Below, one piece after another: positions 7,742 through 14,958 of a stretch of DNA of 36,278 bases (position 1 is the first letter of the stretch; each line of letters begins with the position of its first letter). Below the pieces are notes generated by a model. That model did no database searches, was not told the DNA's origin, and worked only from the letters and a program-made list of their open reading frames with translations. Source of the stretch: Bacillota bacterium (GTDB taxonomy: Bacteria; Bacillota; Bacilli; Alicyclobacillales; Alicyclobacillaceae); NCBI GenBank assembly GCA_027336365.1, contig DAHWFY010000008.1, positions 1 through 36,278 of the forward strand. The letters run 5' to 3'. The translations under genes and the position numbers were made by a program.

Positions 7742-8212
7742 ATGCAAGAGATTGGCATCAATGGGTCTTCGTCCCATGCCCGCGGGGATGGCACTCTGCG
7801 GGGATTGTCAGCTGTGTTTATTGACGAGAGACGGGTATTCATCGATAATGGGGCGGTTCATGGCAAGAGTCAATTGGAGCGTTCCTTACAGTTTGTAAAA
7901 AATCAAGGGGAACTTAAGCAACCTCGACGGGTTTGGGTGGTCTGGGTGACAATCAAGCGTTTTGCTCAGACGGGTCAGGGATTTCACGGGGCCATGCCAT
8001 TTAGCCTATGGATTGACGAGTCTGGCAAAATGGGATATAAGTCGCTGGCAGAACAAGTGAATCAAATGGATCGGGCCATTCAGGGACGAGTTAACTTAGA
8101 AGGAATGTCCCCTGAAGAGCGAAATGAGCTGAAAGAATATTTAAAATCTGATAACAACAAACATTTATGGGAGAATGCGACACGAGAATTTCGGGAGGCG
8201 TTTGGGGATTGA
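7742..8212 (+). CDS. ywhD: YwhD-like conserved protein
   Basis: A 156-residue soluble protein. Recalled landmarks of the Bacillus YwhD family are present: SAVFIDERRVFIDNGAVHG, then VWVVWVTI, a segment MGYKSLAEQVNQMDRAI and an acidic helical C terminus. The biochemical function of the family is not known. In Bacillus subtilis ywhD lies near spermidine genes (speE/speB); here it directly precedes speA by 38 bases, which suggests a link to polyamine metabolism. The ATG at 7742 is the first start after an in-frame stop at 7721. Its SD-like AGAGAGGG is rather far (11 bases). The family call is from memory of motifs and gene neighbourhood. Confidence 0.65.
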   Translation: MQEIGINGSSSHARGDGTLRGLSAVFIDERRVFIDNGAVHGKSQLERSLQFVKNQGELKQPRRVWVVWVTIKRFAQTGQGFHGAMPFSLWIDESGKMGYKSLAEQVNQMDRAIQGRVNLEGMSPEERNELKEYLKSDNNKHLWENATREFREAFGD

Positions 8213-8250
8213 CATGGGTCCATCCTGCTGTTCATACGGAGGGTTATCCA

Positions 8251-9729
8251 ATGGAAGTCTCGTTGTGTCAAGAAGACACCCCTCTATTTACAGCCTTGAA
8301 GAATCACGTCGCGCGACGGCCGATTCAGTTCCATATTCCGGCCCATAAAGGGGGGAAGGGAATGAACGGCGAGTTTCAGGACTTTGTGGGGGACAACACA
8401 CTGTCTTTAGATCTGATTAATATCGCTCCATTGGACGATTTGCATCATCCCACGGGACCGATTAAACAGGCTCAGGAGCTTGCGGCAGAGGCATTCGGCG
8501 CAGATTACACTTTTTTTTCGGTGCAGGGAACAAGCACGGCAATTATGACTATGGTTATGTCCACCGTGGGTCCTGGAGACAAGATTCTGGTGCCTCGCAA
8601 CGTTCACAAGTCGGTTCTCACCGGGGTGATGTTGGCTGGGGCACGGCCTGTGTTTTTACACCCTGAGGTGGACATGGAATTGGGAATTATGCACGGACTG
8701 GCGGTGGAGACGGTGGCCGCGGGTTTAAAGGCTCATCCGGACGCTAAGGCTCTGGTGGTGATTAACCCCACTTATTTTGGAGTGGCCTGTGACTTGAGTC
8801 AGATTGTGCGCATGGCCCATGAGCACCAGGTGCCTGTACTGGTGGATGAGGCCCACGGCGTGCACACGGGATTTCATGAAAAACTTCCCATTTCTGCCAT
8901 GGCTGCGGGAGCAGACATGGCTGCCACCAGTGTTCACAAGCTGGGTGGTTCCATGACTCAGTCTAGCATATTGAATGTCCGGGCAGGACGAGTGGATCCT
9001 CGGCATGTGCAGGTGGTTTTGAGTATGCTCACAACCACATCCACATCTTATCTCCTGCTGGCTTCTCTTGATGTGGCTCGCAAAGAGTTGGCTTTACGGG
9101 GGCGAGCAAATATGGAACGGGCCATTCAGTTGGCGGAATCGGCCCGCACAGCCATCAATCAAATTTCTGGATTGCACTGTGCTGGCGAGGAAATTTTGCG
9201 GTCCAGTGCGGCTGTGGCTTTGGACCCCACCAAACTGACCATCAGCGTGAAGGACCTGGGAATCACGGGCTATGATGTGGAGCGAATGTTGCGGGAAGAG
9301 TTTAATATTGAGGTTGAACTGAGTGACCTGTACAACATTTTGTGTATTCTGTCTTGGGGAGATAGTCGGTTGGATGTCGAGGCATTGGTGAGTGCTTTGA
9401 CGGCGATTTCCGAAACATACCAGGGTCAACTGGGAAAACGAGAAGTTAAAGTCCATGTTCCAGCGGTCCCAGACTTGGCCATGTCGCCGCGGGAAGCTTT
9501 TTATGCGGCCACGGAAACCGTCCTTCTTACCCGTTCGGTGGGGCGCACCATTGCGGAAATGATTATGGTGTATCCACCGGGAATTCCAATATTATTACCT
9601 GGAGAAGTTGTGGAACAGCAAAACGTAGATTATATTGAAGAAAACTTGCGCGCAGGTCTCCCGGTGCAGGGGCCAGACGACCCAGAAATTCGGTTTGTCA
9701 AGGTGGTTCGGGAGGACGTGCGTAACTGA
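8251..9729 (+). CDS. speA: Arginine decarboxylase (Orn/Lys/Arg decarboxylase family, PLP-dependent)
   Basis: A 492-residue fold-type I PLP enzyme close in length to Bacillus SpeA (about 490). It shows HIPAHKGG near residue 28, the PLP-binding region SVQGTSTA, VDEAHGVH (199-205, aspartate to the pyridine N) and the Schiff-base lysine in SVHKLGGS (Lys230). SpeA converts arginine to agmatine, the first step of the agmatine route to putrescine and spermidine. Lysine or ornithine decarboxylase cannot be excluded from sequence alone. The ATG at 8251 follows CGGAGGG by seven bases; starts further upstream lack an SD. It lies between ywhD and the peroxiredoxin gene, whose SD overlaps the speA TGA stop. 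Confidence 0.85.
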   Translation: MEVSLCQEDTPLFTALKNHVARRPIQFHIPAHKGGKGMNGEFQDFVGDNTLSLDLINIAPLDDLHHPTGPIKQAQELAAEAFGADYTFFSVQGTSTAIMTMVMSTVGPGDKILVPRNVHKSVLTGVMLAGARPVFLHPEVDMELGIMHGLAVETVAAGLKAHPDAKALVVINPTYFGVACDLSQIVRMAHEHQVPVLVDEAHGVHTGFHEKLPISAMAAGADMAATSVHKLGGSMTQSSILNVRAGRVDPRHVQVVLSMLTTTSTSYLLLASLDVARKELALRGRANMERAIQLAESARTAINQISGLHCAGEEILRSSAAVALDPTKLTISVKDLGITGYDVERMLREEFNIEVELSDLYNILCILSWGDSRLDVEALVSALTAISETYQGQLGKREVKVHVPAVPDLAMSPREAFYAATETVLLTRSVGRTIAEMIMVYPPGIPILLPGEVVEQQNVDYIEENLRAGLPVQGPDDPEIRFVKVVREDVRN

Positions 9730-9741
9730 GGAGTGTCGACT

Positions 9742-10209
9742 GTGAATCTGTTGAAATTAGGGGATGAGGCACCGGACTTTACACTTCCGGCTTATCCTCA
9801 GGGAGTCGTGACCTTATCGCAACACAGAGGGAAAATCGTAGTGTTGTTCTTTTATCCAAAGGACAATACTCCTGGGTGAACGCAGGAGGCCTCTAACTTT
9901 CGCGACCTTTTGTCCGAGTTTGCGGAAGTGGGCGCCGTCGTGTATGGCGTCTCCAAAGACTCTCTGAGCTCCCATGAAAAATTCGCCACTAAATACAACC
10001 TGAACATGTCTTTGCTTTCCGATGTGGACAAGTCGGTCTGTGATGCATATGGGGTTTTACGGGAAAAAGTTAATTTTGGGAAAATCTCCGTTGGTGTGGT
10101 TCGGACCACTTTCGTGATTGGAACTGATGGGAAAATTGCCATGCTTTATCCTAATGTGAAGGTAAATGGGCATGCTCAGACGGTTCTTGACTTTGTGCGT
10201 CAAATGTAA
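9742..10209 (+). CDS. Probable selenocysteine-containing peroxiredoxin (PrxQ/Bcp type), UGA at the catalytic position
   Basis: Read through one in-frame TGA (9877-9879), this is a normal 155-residue PrxQ/Bcp. It reduces hydroperoxides through a peroxidatic Cys/Sec. The GTG at 9742 follows GAGGAG by eight bases and overlaps no other start. Codon 46 is TGA, within PKDNTPG-U-TQEASNFRD, exactly where the peroxidatic residue of the PxxxTxxC motif belongs. Frame and conservation continue unbroken to RTTFVIG (the conserved Arg is residue 121) and the stop. The usual resolving Cys five residues on is Ser; the only Cys is at 100. Selenocysteine insertion is the likely reading. A sequencing error (TGC/TGT to TGA), a tRNA-Cys reading UGA, or a nonsense mutation are alternatives. 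No canonical SECIS was found by eye. An inverted repeat CTCCTG...CAGGAG (9869-9888) places the TGA in its loop. No sel genes are in the window. Confidence 0.75.
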
Positions 10210-10234
10210 ATCGAGCGTTAGGAGGTGAAGAGGT

Positions 10235-10588
10235 ATGGTAAAACTTACGGACAGTGCAGTGCGCAAGCTCCAGGATATGATTGGCAATGCTTCGGAGGGT
10301 GAGGATGTCCTACGAATTTTCATCAAACCCGGTGGATGCTCGGGGTTCAGTTATGGACTGGCCCTGGATACTCCACAGGAACAGGACGAGGTGTTTGACG
10401 TCCAAGGTATATCCGTGATTGTGGACTCCAACAGCTTGGACTTGGTGAAAGGTTCGGAAGTCGACTATGTACAGGATTTCACTGGCGAGGGTTTTCGTAT
10501 TTGGAACCCTAATGCCATTTCCACTTGCGGTTGTGGCTCCAGTTTTCATACTCGAGATCAAGCTGGGCATCCCGGTTCGTGTCTGTAA
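10235..10588 (+). CDS. erpA: A-type iron-sulfur carrier protein (IscA/ErpA/HesB family)
   Basis: The 117-residue protein has the three invariant cysteines of A-type carriers: Cys35 in GGCSGFSY and Cys98/Cys100 in TCGCGSSF. These proteins take up Fe-S clusters from the scaffold and pass them to target apoproteins in the cytosol. The SD AGGAGGTGA is near-perfect, about seven bases before the ATG. The gene starts 25 bases after the peroxiredoxin stop and probably shares its transcript. All three Cys are normal TGC/TGT codons, so this is not one of the selenocysteine HesB variants. The extra Cys near the C terminus (PGSCL) is not part of the motif. IscA versus ErpA cannot be told apart here. Confidence 0.85.
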   Translation: MVKLTDSAVRKLQDMIGNASEGEDVLRIFIKPGGCSGFSYGLALDTPQEQDEVFDVQGISVIVDSNSLDLVKGSEVDYVQDFTGEGFRIWNPNAISTCGCGSSFHTRDQAGHPGSCL

Positions 10589-10609
10589 AAAAGTACGTTG
10601 GAGGAACAA

Positions 10610-11857
10610 ATGGTGCACTTCGAAAAGGTTCTTAAGGACCCGGTGCATGACGAAATTGTAGTTACTGATCCTTGGTTGTGGAGCTTAATTAATACCAGAG
10701 CCATGCAGCGTCTACGCCGAATTCGGCAACTGGGAACCTCTTATTTTACCTTTCACGGCGCAGAACACAGTCGTTTCACCCATTCTCTTGGAGCCTACGA
10801 AACCATGCAGAGGGTCTTGGCCTATTTAGGCCAAGACCATGATTGGCCTCGTGATTTGCATGAACGCAATCTTGCATTGGCGGCCGCTCTGCTGCATGAC
10901 ATTGGGCATGGACCTTTCTCTCACACTTTCGAGAACGTTTATGCAGGAAGGCACGAACACTGGACCTCGCGCATCCTTTTGGAGGATCCAGAGTTAAATT
11001 TAATCTTGACTCAACAAGATGAGGGTTTTGCGCGGGATTTAGTAGACATCCTCGCGAGAAGGGGCCCCTTTTCCTATGTCCAACAATTGATTTCCAGTCA
11101 ACTGGATGTGGATCGAATGGATTATCTGTTGCGGGATGCTCTTCATACGGGTGTGAATTACGGCCGCTTTGAGTTAGGGAGGTTGATTCGTTCCCTCACT
11201 TTGTCGGACGGTCAAGTTCTCCTCACGTCGGCTGGAGTTCACACCGCAGAACAGTATATTTTAGCGAGATACTTCATGTACACACAGGTTTATTTGCATC
11301 CTGTGACAATTGGCAGTGATCTGTTAGTTGCACAAATTTTACATCGGGCGGAAAAGTTATGGCACGAAGGGAGATTACAAGAAACACCAAGAGAGTTGCC
11401 GGTTTTGTGGCAGGACGGCGTTGAAGTGGAAGTGAGCGATTATCTGTCCATTGACGAGTCCACCCTCATTTACGCTTTTCACACTTGGTCTCGATCTTCA
11501 GATCCGGTTTTGCAGGACCTGTCCGCGCGTTTTTTGCAACGCCGCCTGTATGTGCCGCTGCTGCACCCTCAGCCCACGCCGGAAGAGTGGGCCGAGTTGC
11601 GTACGGCGGCAAGCATGGCTGGGTTTCATCCGGATTACTACGTACTCGGCCGTACCATGGAAGTCGCCGGATACGTTTACCGGGGGGAAGGAATCCCTGT
11701 ACAATTGCCTCGTGGAGGGATATCCGAATTGAGCCGAGAGTCTCGACTGGTTCGGTCACTCATTCCAGACTCGGAATATCTCGTATTCTTGCCCAAGGAC
11801 CTCTTGGAGGATTCGGGTGTTGCTGGGCAACGGGTGCGTTCGATTCTCAACATCTAA
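10610..11857 (+). CDS. HD-domain phosphohydrolase (YwfO/dGTPase-like)
   Basis: A 415-residue cytosolic HD-superfamily protein. It starts FEKVLKDPVHDEIVV and shows TRAMQRLRRIRQLGTSYFTF, AEHSRFTHSLGAYE (first His), LLHDIGHGPFSHTFE (the HD pair) and LDVDRMDYLLRDALHTG (last Asp). This order matches the SAMHD1/YwfO-type deoxynucleoside-triphosphate triphosphohydrolase-like group. The true substrate is not readable. The ATG at 10610 has GGAGG five bases upstream; a TTG at 10598 would overlap that SD. It is the last gene of the 7.7-11.9 kb co-directional run, 21 bases after the Fe-S carrier. The next gene (DedA) converges on it with a 39-base spacer and no clear terminator. Confidence 0.85.
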   Translation: MVHFEKVLKDPVHDEIVVTDPWLWSLINTRAMQRLRRIRQLGTSYFTFHGAEHSRFTHSLGAYETMQRVLAYLGQDHDWPRDLHERNLALAAALLHDIGHGPFSHTFENVYAGRHEHWTSRILLEDPELNLILTQQDEGFARDLVDILARRGPFSYVQQLISSQLDVDRMDYLLRDALHTGVNYGRFELGRLIRSLTLSDGQVLLTSAGVHTAEQYILARYFMYTQVYLHPVTIGSDLLVAQILHRAEKLWHEGRLQETPRELPVLWQDGVEVEVSDYLSIDESTLIYAFHTWSRSSDPVLQDLSARFLQRRLYVPLLHPQPTPEEWAELRTAASMAGFHPDYYVLGRTMEVAGYVYRGEGIPVQLPRGGISELSRESRLVRSLIPDSEYLVFLPKDLLEDSGVAGQRVRSILNI

Positions 11858-11896
11858 TTCCTGATATTTAGTAGTTGTGTCAGTGCTGAGCCAAAC

Positions 11897-12502
11897 CTAG
11901 GAGGAATGACGACGAGAACCCTCCGAACGATGGCCAAACCAAAACCACAAGGCTGTCGCAATGAGTACGAGTGCTCCGAAATAACTCAGTGGTTTTAAGG
12001 ACTTGTCAATCGTTTCCCAGTGTTGACCCAGTTGAAATCCGGCTAGAGTGAGGACAATGTTCCACGGCAAGGACCCGACTGCAGAATAAAGTGTAAAGCG
12101 ACCCAGGGGCATTCTTGCGACACCTGCGGGCAAGGAAATAAATGTGCGCAGGCCAGGCAACAAGCGGCCCACCAGAACCGTGACTTCTCCTCGTTTAGCA
12201 AACCACCGTTCTGCTCGCTGCAAATGCCGTTCATTTAGTAAAATGTACTTTCCATAACGTAGCACAAAGGGTCGACCGCCCCAAATACCAATGGCGTAAG
12301 CAATCCATCCCCCCACAACGTTGGCTAGGGTAGCCACCAGAACTGCTTCCCACACGGTGATTTGGTGAAGAAAGGCCAAGTAACCCGCATAGGGCATGAC
12401 TACCTCACTGGGAATGGGAATGCAGGCACTTTCCAGTGTCATCAGGACAAAGATGGCCAAACTTCCGAAGTGGGACACAAATAGGCTGATCTGTGCCGAC
12501 AA
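11897..12502 (-). CDS. DedA-family membrane protein
   Basis: The protein has 201 residues with several hydrophobic segments. The DedA/VTT core is visible: ESACIPIPSEVVMPYAGYLA, NVVGGWIAYAIGIWGGRPFVLRYGKY, then FAKRGEVTVLVGRLLPGLRTFISLPAGVARMPLGRF and SLPWNIVLTLAGFQLG. The GR-LPG-R-F-SLPAG stretch is diagnostic. Family members have been linked to undecaprenyl-phosphate or phospholipid translocation and membrane homeostasis; this member's cargo is unknown. The start is TTG at 12502, supported by AAGGAGAG eight bases upstream. Repeat copies A and B lie about 200 bases upstream, oriented toward this gene. Confidence 0.85.
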   Translation of the reverse strand: MSAQISLFVSHFGSLAIFVLMTLESACIPIPSEVVMPYAGYLAFLHQITVWEAVLVATLANVVGGWIAYAIGIWGGRPFVLRYGKYILLNERHLQRAERWFAKRGEVTVLVGRLLPGLRTFISLPAGVARMPLGRFTLYSAVGSLPWNIVLTLAGFQLGQHWETIDKSLKPLSYFGALVLIATALWFWFGHRSEGSRRHSS

Positions 12503-12656
12503 ATTTTTTCTCTCCTTTTTGATTCTAAGGTCTCTAACCTTCTTTTAGTGACTCGTCTCGCCCGATGGGAGTTCGTAAAGTATAGAATCGTAGTCATGGT
12601 ACACGAATTTGCGGGAATTGTGAACCGAGGAGGAGAAGAATTCCTCATCCAAGGCG

Positions 12657-12685
12657 TTGACACAGGAGCATCTTGGAATCACAAT
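12657..12685 (+). promoter_or_regulatory. Weak promoter candidate before repeat copies A/B
   Basis: -35 TTGACA (perfect, 12657-12662), 17 bases, -10 CACAAT (4 of 6). It would transcribe through the antisense strand of repeats A and B toward the glycosyltransferase. Apart from this and the repeats, nothing else was found between 12503 and 12979. Confidence 0.3.
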
Positions 12686-12708
12686 GATATGCGGGGTATT
12701 CACTGTCC

Positions 12709-12776
12709 TATCTCAGTAAATACAACTGCGTGGATTTACCTTCCCTGCTGGTGCCGCTAACAGCGGGATGACGGTC
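12709..12776 (-). repeat. 67-bp palindromic repeat, copy A
   Basis: Read on the minus strand: GACCGTCATCCCGCTGTTAG, GCGGCACCAGCAGGGAAG, GTAAATCCACG, variable loop, TGTATTTACTGAGATA. It has one extra base near the end relative to the consensus. It abuts copy B head to tail. Confidence 0.9.
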
Positions 12777-12841
12777 TATCCAGTAAATACAGTTGCGTGG
12801 ATTTTCATTCTTTGTTGGTGCCGCTAAAGCGGGATGAGGGT
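12777..12841 (-). repeat. 67-bp palindromic repeat, copy B
   Basis: A minus-strand copy abutting copy A with no spacer. Hairpin 1 is CCGC-TTTA-GCGG. Hairpin 2 is decayed because GTAAAT has become GAAAAT. The 3' end TGTATTTACTGGATA is intact. Confidence 0.9.
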
Positions 12842-12979
12842 TTGCTCTCTTCAGTCATGCGGGCATATGGCCTGTAAAACACATCCTTGGTCGAAAAGTG
12901 TTGTTGGAACAAGGATTTTGTGATCATTTTTGAACAGGGAGAAAAAGTTTGACCAAATTGGACCATTGGGGGATTGTGC

Positions 12980-14227
12980 ATGTCCCTGTTACATGCGTCG
13001 TTTAACATATCCTATGTGACGATGCAAATATTTACCGGGTTTATTGGGGTTTATCAGATAGTGGTTTCTTTTTTTGGTATCTGGTATAAAAAAGCATCTT
13101 TGCAGTATGAGCCCCAAAAACGGTTTGGCGTGCTCATTGCGGCACACAATGAGGAACAAGTGATTGGACCCTTGATTGACAGTCTTATGATGCAAAGGTA
13201 TCCACGTTCTTTGTTCAACATTCATGTCATTGCGGACAATTGTACCGACCATACGGCTGACGTTGCAATTCGCCATGGGGCCATGGTGCACAGGCGAACA
13301 GACCAAGAGCATCGAGGAAAGGGTTTTGCGATTGAATGGATGTTGCAACGGTTGTGGCACCGGGACGAGAATTTCGATGCGGTGCTGATGTTTGACGCCG
13401 ATAACTTGGTGGCTCCTGACTTTTTGCGGCGAATGAATGACTATTTGTGCAGCGGTCATAAGGTCATCCAGGGGTACCTTGGTGTGAAAAATCCTTTTGA
13501 TACTTGGGTCAGTGTGTCGATGGCCATTTCATATTGGTACAGTAACCGAATGTGGCAGAATGCTCGGCAAAATCTAGGACTTTCCAGTTCCCTTGGAGGG
13601 ACCGGGCTATGCATTGACATGAACTTGCTGCGAGAAATGGGTTGGGAGGCCACAGGATTAACGGAAGACCTGGAGTTTGGCGTTCGCTGCGTGGAACGAG
13701 GCGTGATACCCGTTTGGGCGCATGATGCGAAAGTGTACGATGAAAAGCCAATGACCTTATTGGCTTCCATGCAACAACGACTGCGTTGGATGCAAGGGCA
13801 TTTTCATTGTGCTAAGTACCATATGCTTCCGTTGTTGGCTGCAGGTGTAAAAGAACGGAGCTTTATCAAGTTTGACGCAGGCTTATACTTGTTTCAACCG
13901 ATGCGGTTTTTAATTCTTTTTTTGACTTCCATTATGATGTTGCTTCAAGTTGCGACTCCGCACACGACGGTTATGTCTCATGTGACTGCGCTGATGCCTA
14001 CAAGTTTTTGGGTTGCGGTCAATATGTTTTTGTATCTGCAGATGCCGTTGGCCCTGCTTCTAGAGCGGGTCAACTGGCGTGCATATTTCGGGTTAGTGAT
14101 GTTGCCGTTCTTTCTTTGGACGTGGGGCCCTGTGGTGTTTCAGGCCTATTTCACCATGGGCAATCGGCGTTGGTCCCACACGACGCATAAACGGGCCATT
14201 CGTTTGGATGAGTTGCATGGACGATAA
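12980..14227 (+). CDS. Processive family-2 glycosyltransferase, membrane-bound
   Basis: This encodes 415 residues: one N-terminal membrane segment, a GT-A domain and two to three C-terminal membrane segments. Catalytic motifs are in order: VLIAAHNEE (51-59), FDADN (138-142, the metal-binding DxD), TEDLEFG (Asp/Glu catalytic region, 228-234) and QQRLRW (265-270, the QxxRW of processive enzymes). This is the cellulose/hyaluronan/poly-GlcNAc synthase type, using UDP-sugars at the inner membrane face and exporting or lipid-anchoring the product. The sugar is unknown, and no other polysaccharide genes are nearby. The ATG at 12980 lies seven bases after GGGGG; a TTG at 12974 is too close to it. Confidence 0.85.
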   Translation: MSLLHASFNISYVTMQIFTGFIGVYQIVVSFFGIWYKKASLQYEPQKRFGVLIAAHNEEQVIGPLIDSLMMQRYPRSLFNIHVIADNCTDHTADVAIRHGAMVHRRTDQEHRGKGFAIEWMLQRLWHRDENFDAVLMFDADNLVAPDFLRRMNDYLCSGHKVIQGYLGVKNPFDTWVSVSMAISYWYSNRMWQNARQNLGLSSSLGGTGLCIDMNLLREMGWEATGLTEDLEFGVRCVERGVIPVWAHDAKVYDEKPMTLLASMQQRLRWMQGHFHCAKYHMLPLLAAGVKERSFIKFDAGLYLFQPMRFLILFLTSIMMLLQVATPHTTVMSHVTALMPTSFWVAVNMFLYLQMPLALLLERVNWRAYFGLVMLPFFLWTWGPVVFQAYFTMGNRRWSHTTHKRAIRLDELHGR

Positions 14228-14335
14228 TCATCATCACTTGGAATTCAACGCCGTGTTGCCATGGGGCAAATGAGACATGTATTTCGACCCATTGATGTCG
14301 GGGTGATGCAGCACACAAGATGGGCACCCGATATT

Positions 14336-14653
14336 TTACTCGTTTTCGTGTTCTAGCATTTTGAAGAGGGCGTCTTGAACAGACATTCCTGGGGAAATAT
14401 GAATGTCCTCTGCGGCCTGGGTACAGGATTCAATGGTTCCATTCCATAGTTCATTCATGGTTTTTACACCCACTGCTCGGGCGGCAAGAATTCCTCGATT
14501 TGCCAGTTTGTCACGGAGCAAGGCTATGTCGAGCGCCCCACACATGACATACCCTGATTTTGTTTGCAGGATGAGCAGAGTGGTTTTTGGGAGTCGAACT
14601 TCAATGCCAACGATAACGTGTCCCTTAAAGTGAAGTGGTTCAACGGTTACCAT
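14336..14653 (-). CDS. yunC: YunC-like DUF1805 protein
   Basis: A 105-residue cytosolic protein. It matches the remembered pattern of Bacillus YunC (DUF1805): KTTLLILQTKSGYVMCGALD, then LRDKLANRGILAARAVGVKT and a C-terminal AAEDIHISPGMSVQDALFKM. Family function is not established. The ATG at 14653 has AGGAG 13 bases upstream, which is long; no other in-frame start fits better. In B. subtilis yunC lies in the yut/yun region together with yutE, whose homologue is also in this window at 19.6 kb. It diverges from the DUF212 gene, with repeats C-E in between. Confidence 0.8.
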   Translation of the reverse strand: MVTVEPLHFKGHVIVGIEVRLPKTTLLILQTKSGYVMCGALDIALLRDKLANRGILAARAVGVKTMNELWNGTIESCTQAAEDIHISPGMSVQDALFKMLEHENE

Positions 14654-14685
14654 GTTTGATGGATCGCTCCTTTCGTTCCGGTGTA

Positions 14686-14753
14686 GACCGCCATGCCGCA
14701 GTTAGCGGCACCAGCAAGGAATGTAAATAACATGTGAGTGTATTTACTGGATA
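14686..14753 (+). repeat. 67-bp palindromic repeat, copy C
   Basis: 68 bases. Hairpin 1 is GCCGC-AGTTA-GCGGC (14695-14709). The conserved bridge CACCAGCAAGGAAT follows, then hairpin 2 GTAAAT/ATTTAC (14723-14728 and 14742-14747) with a variable 13-base loop. It abuts copy D directly. Confidence 0.92.
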
Positions 14754-14820
14754 GACCGTCATGCCGCAGTTAGCGACACCAGCAAGGAATGTAAATCCAC
14801 GTCATTGTATTTACTGGATA
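14754..14820 (+). repeat. 67-bp palindromic repeat, copy D
   Basis: 67 bases, starting immediately after copy C. Hairpin 1 has one mismatch (GCGAC instead of GCGGC). The loop of hairpin 2 begins CCACG as in copies A and B. The sequence 14821-14869 between D and E holds no gene; GGACCGTCCAGATGTGCCG in it may be a decayed repeat start. Confidence 0.92.
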
Positions 14821-14869
14821 GTGTATGGAGTAGGACCGTCCAGATGTGCCGACGTTTGTGTGCAGGTAT

Positions 14870-14936
14870 GACCTTCATGCCGCTGTTAGCGGCACCAACA
14901 GGGGATGTAAATCTGCGAACCTGTATTTACTGGATA
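14870..14936 (+). repeat. 67-bp palindromic repeat, copy E
   Basis: 67 bases, GACCTTCATGCCGCTGTTAG then GCGGCACCAACAGGGGATG, GTAAAT, variable loop, TGTATTTACTGGATA. It ends 14 bases before the SD of the DUF212 gene, in the same orientation. Confidence 0.92.
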
Positions 14937-14958
14937 GGGTTTATGCGCGGAGGGAATC

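Noticed and set aside
9910-10209. Separate short peroxiredoxin gene starting after the TGA
   Set aside because: No SD precedes 9910 and the product would lack the catalytic residue and first beta strands, while the full frame from 9742 has a good SD and intact motifs on both sides.
10235-10588. Selenocysteine-containing HesB-like protein
   Set aside because: Such variants exist, but here all three motif positions are ordinary Cys codons.
12548-12760. 70-codon plus-strand frame upstream of the repeats
   Set aside because: GTG start without SD, no recognisable motif, and the last third runs through antisense of repeat copy A.
12709-14936. CRISPR array
   Set aside because: Repeat units abut with no spacers, the conserved part is 50-60 bases with two hairpins, copies lie in several places, and no cas gene is present.
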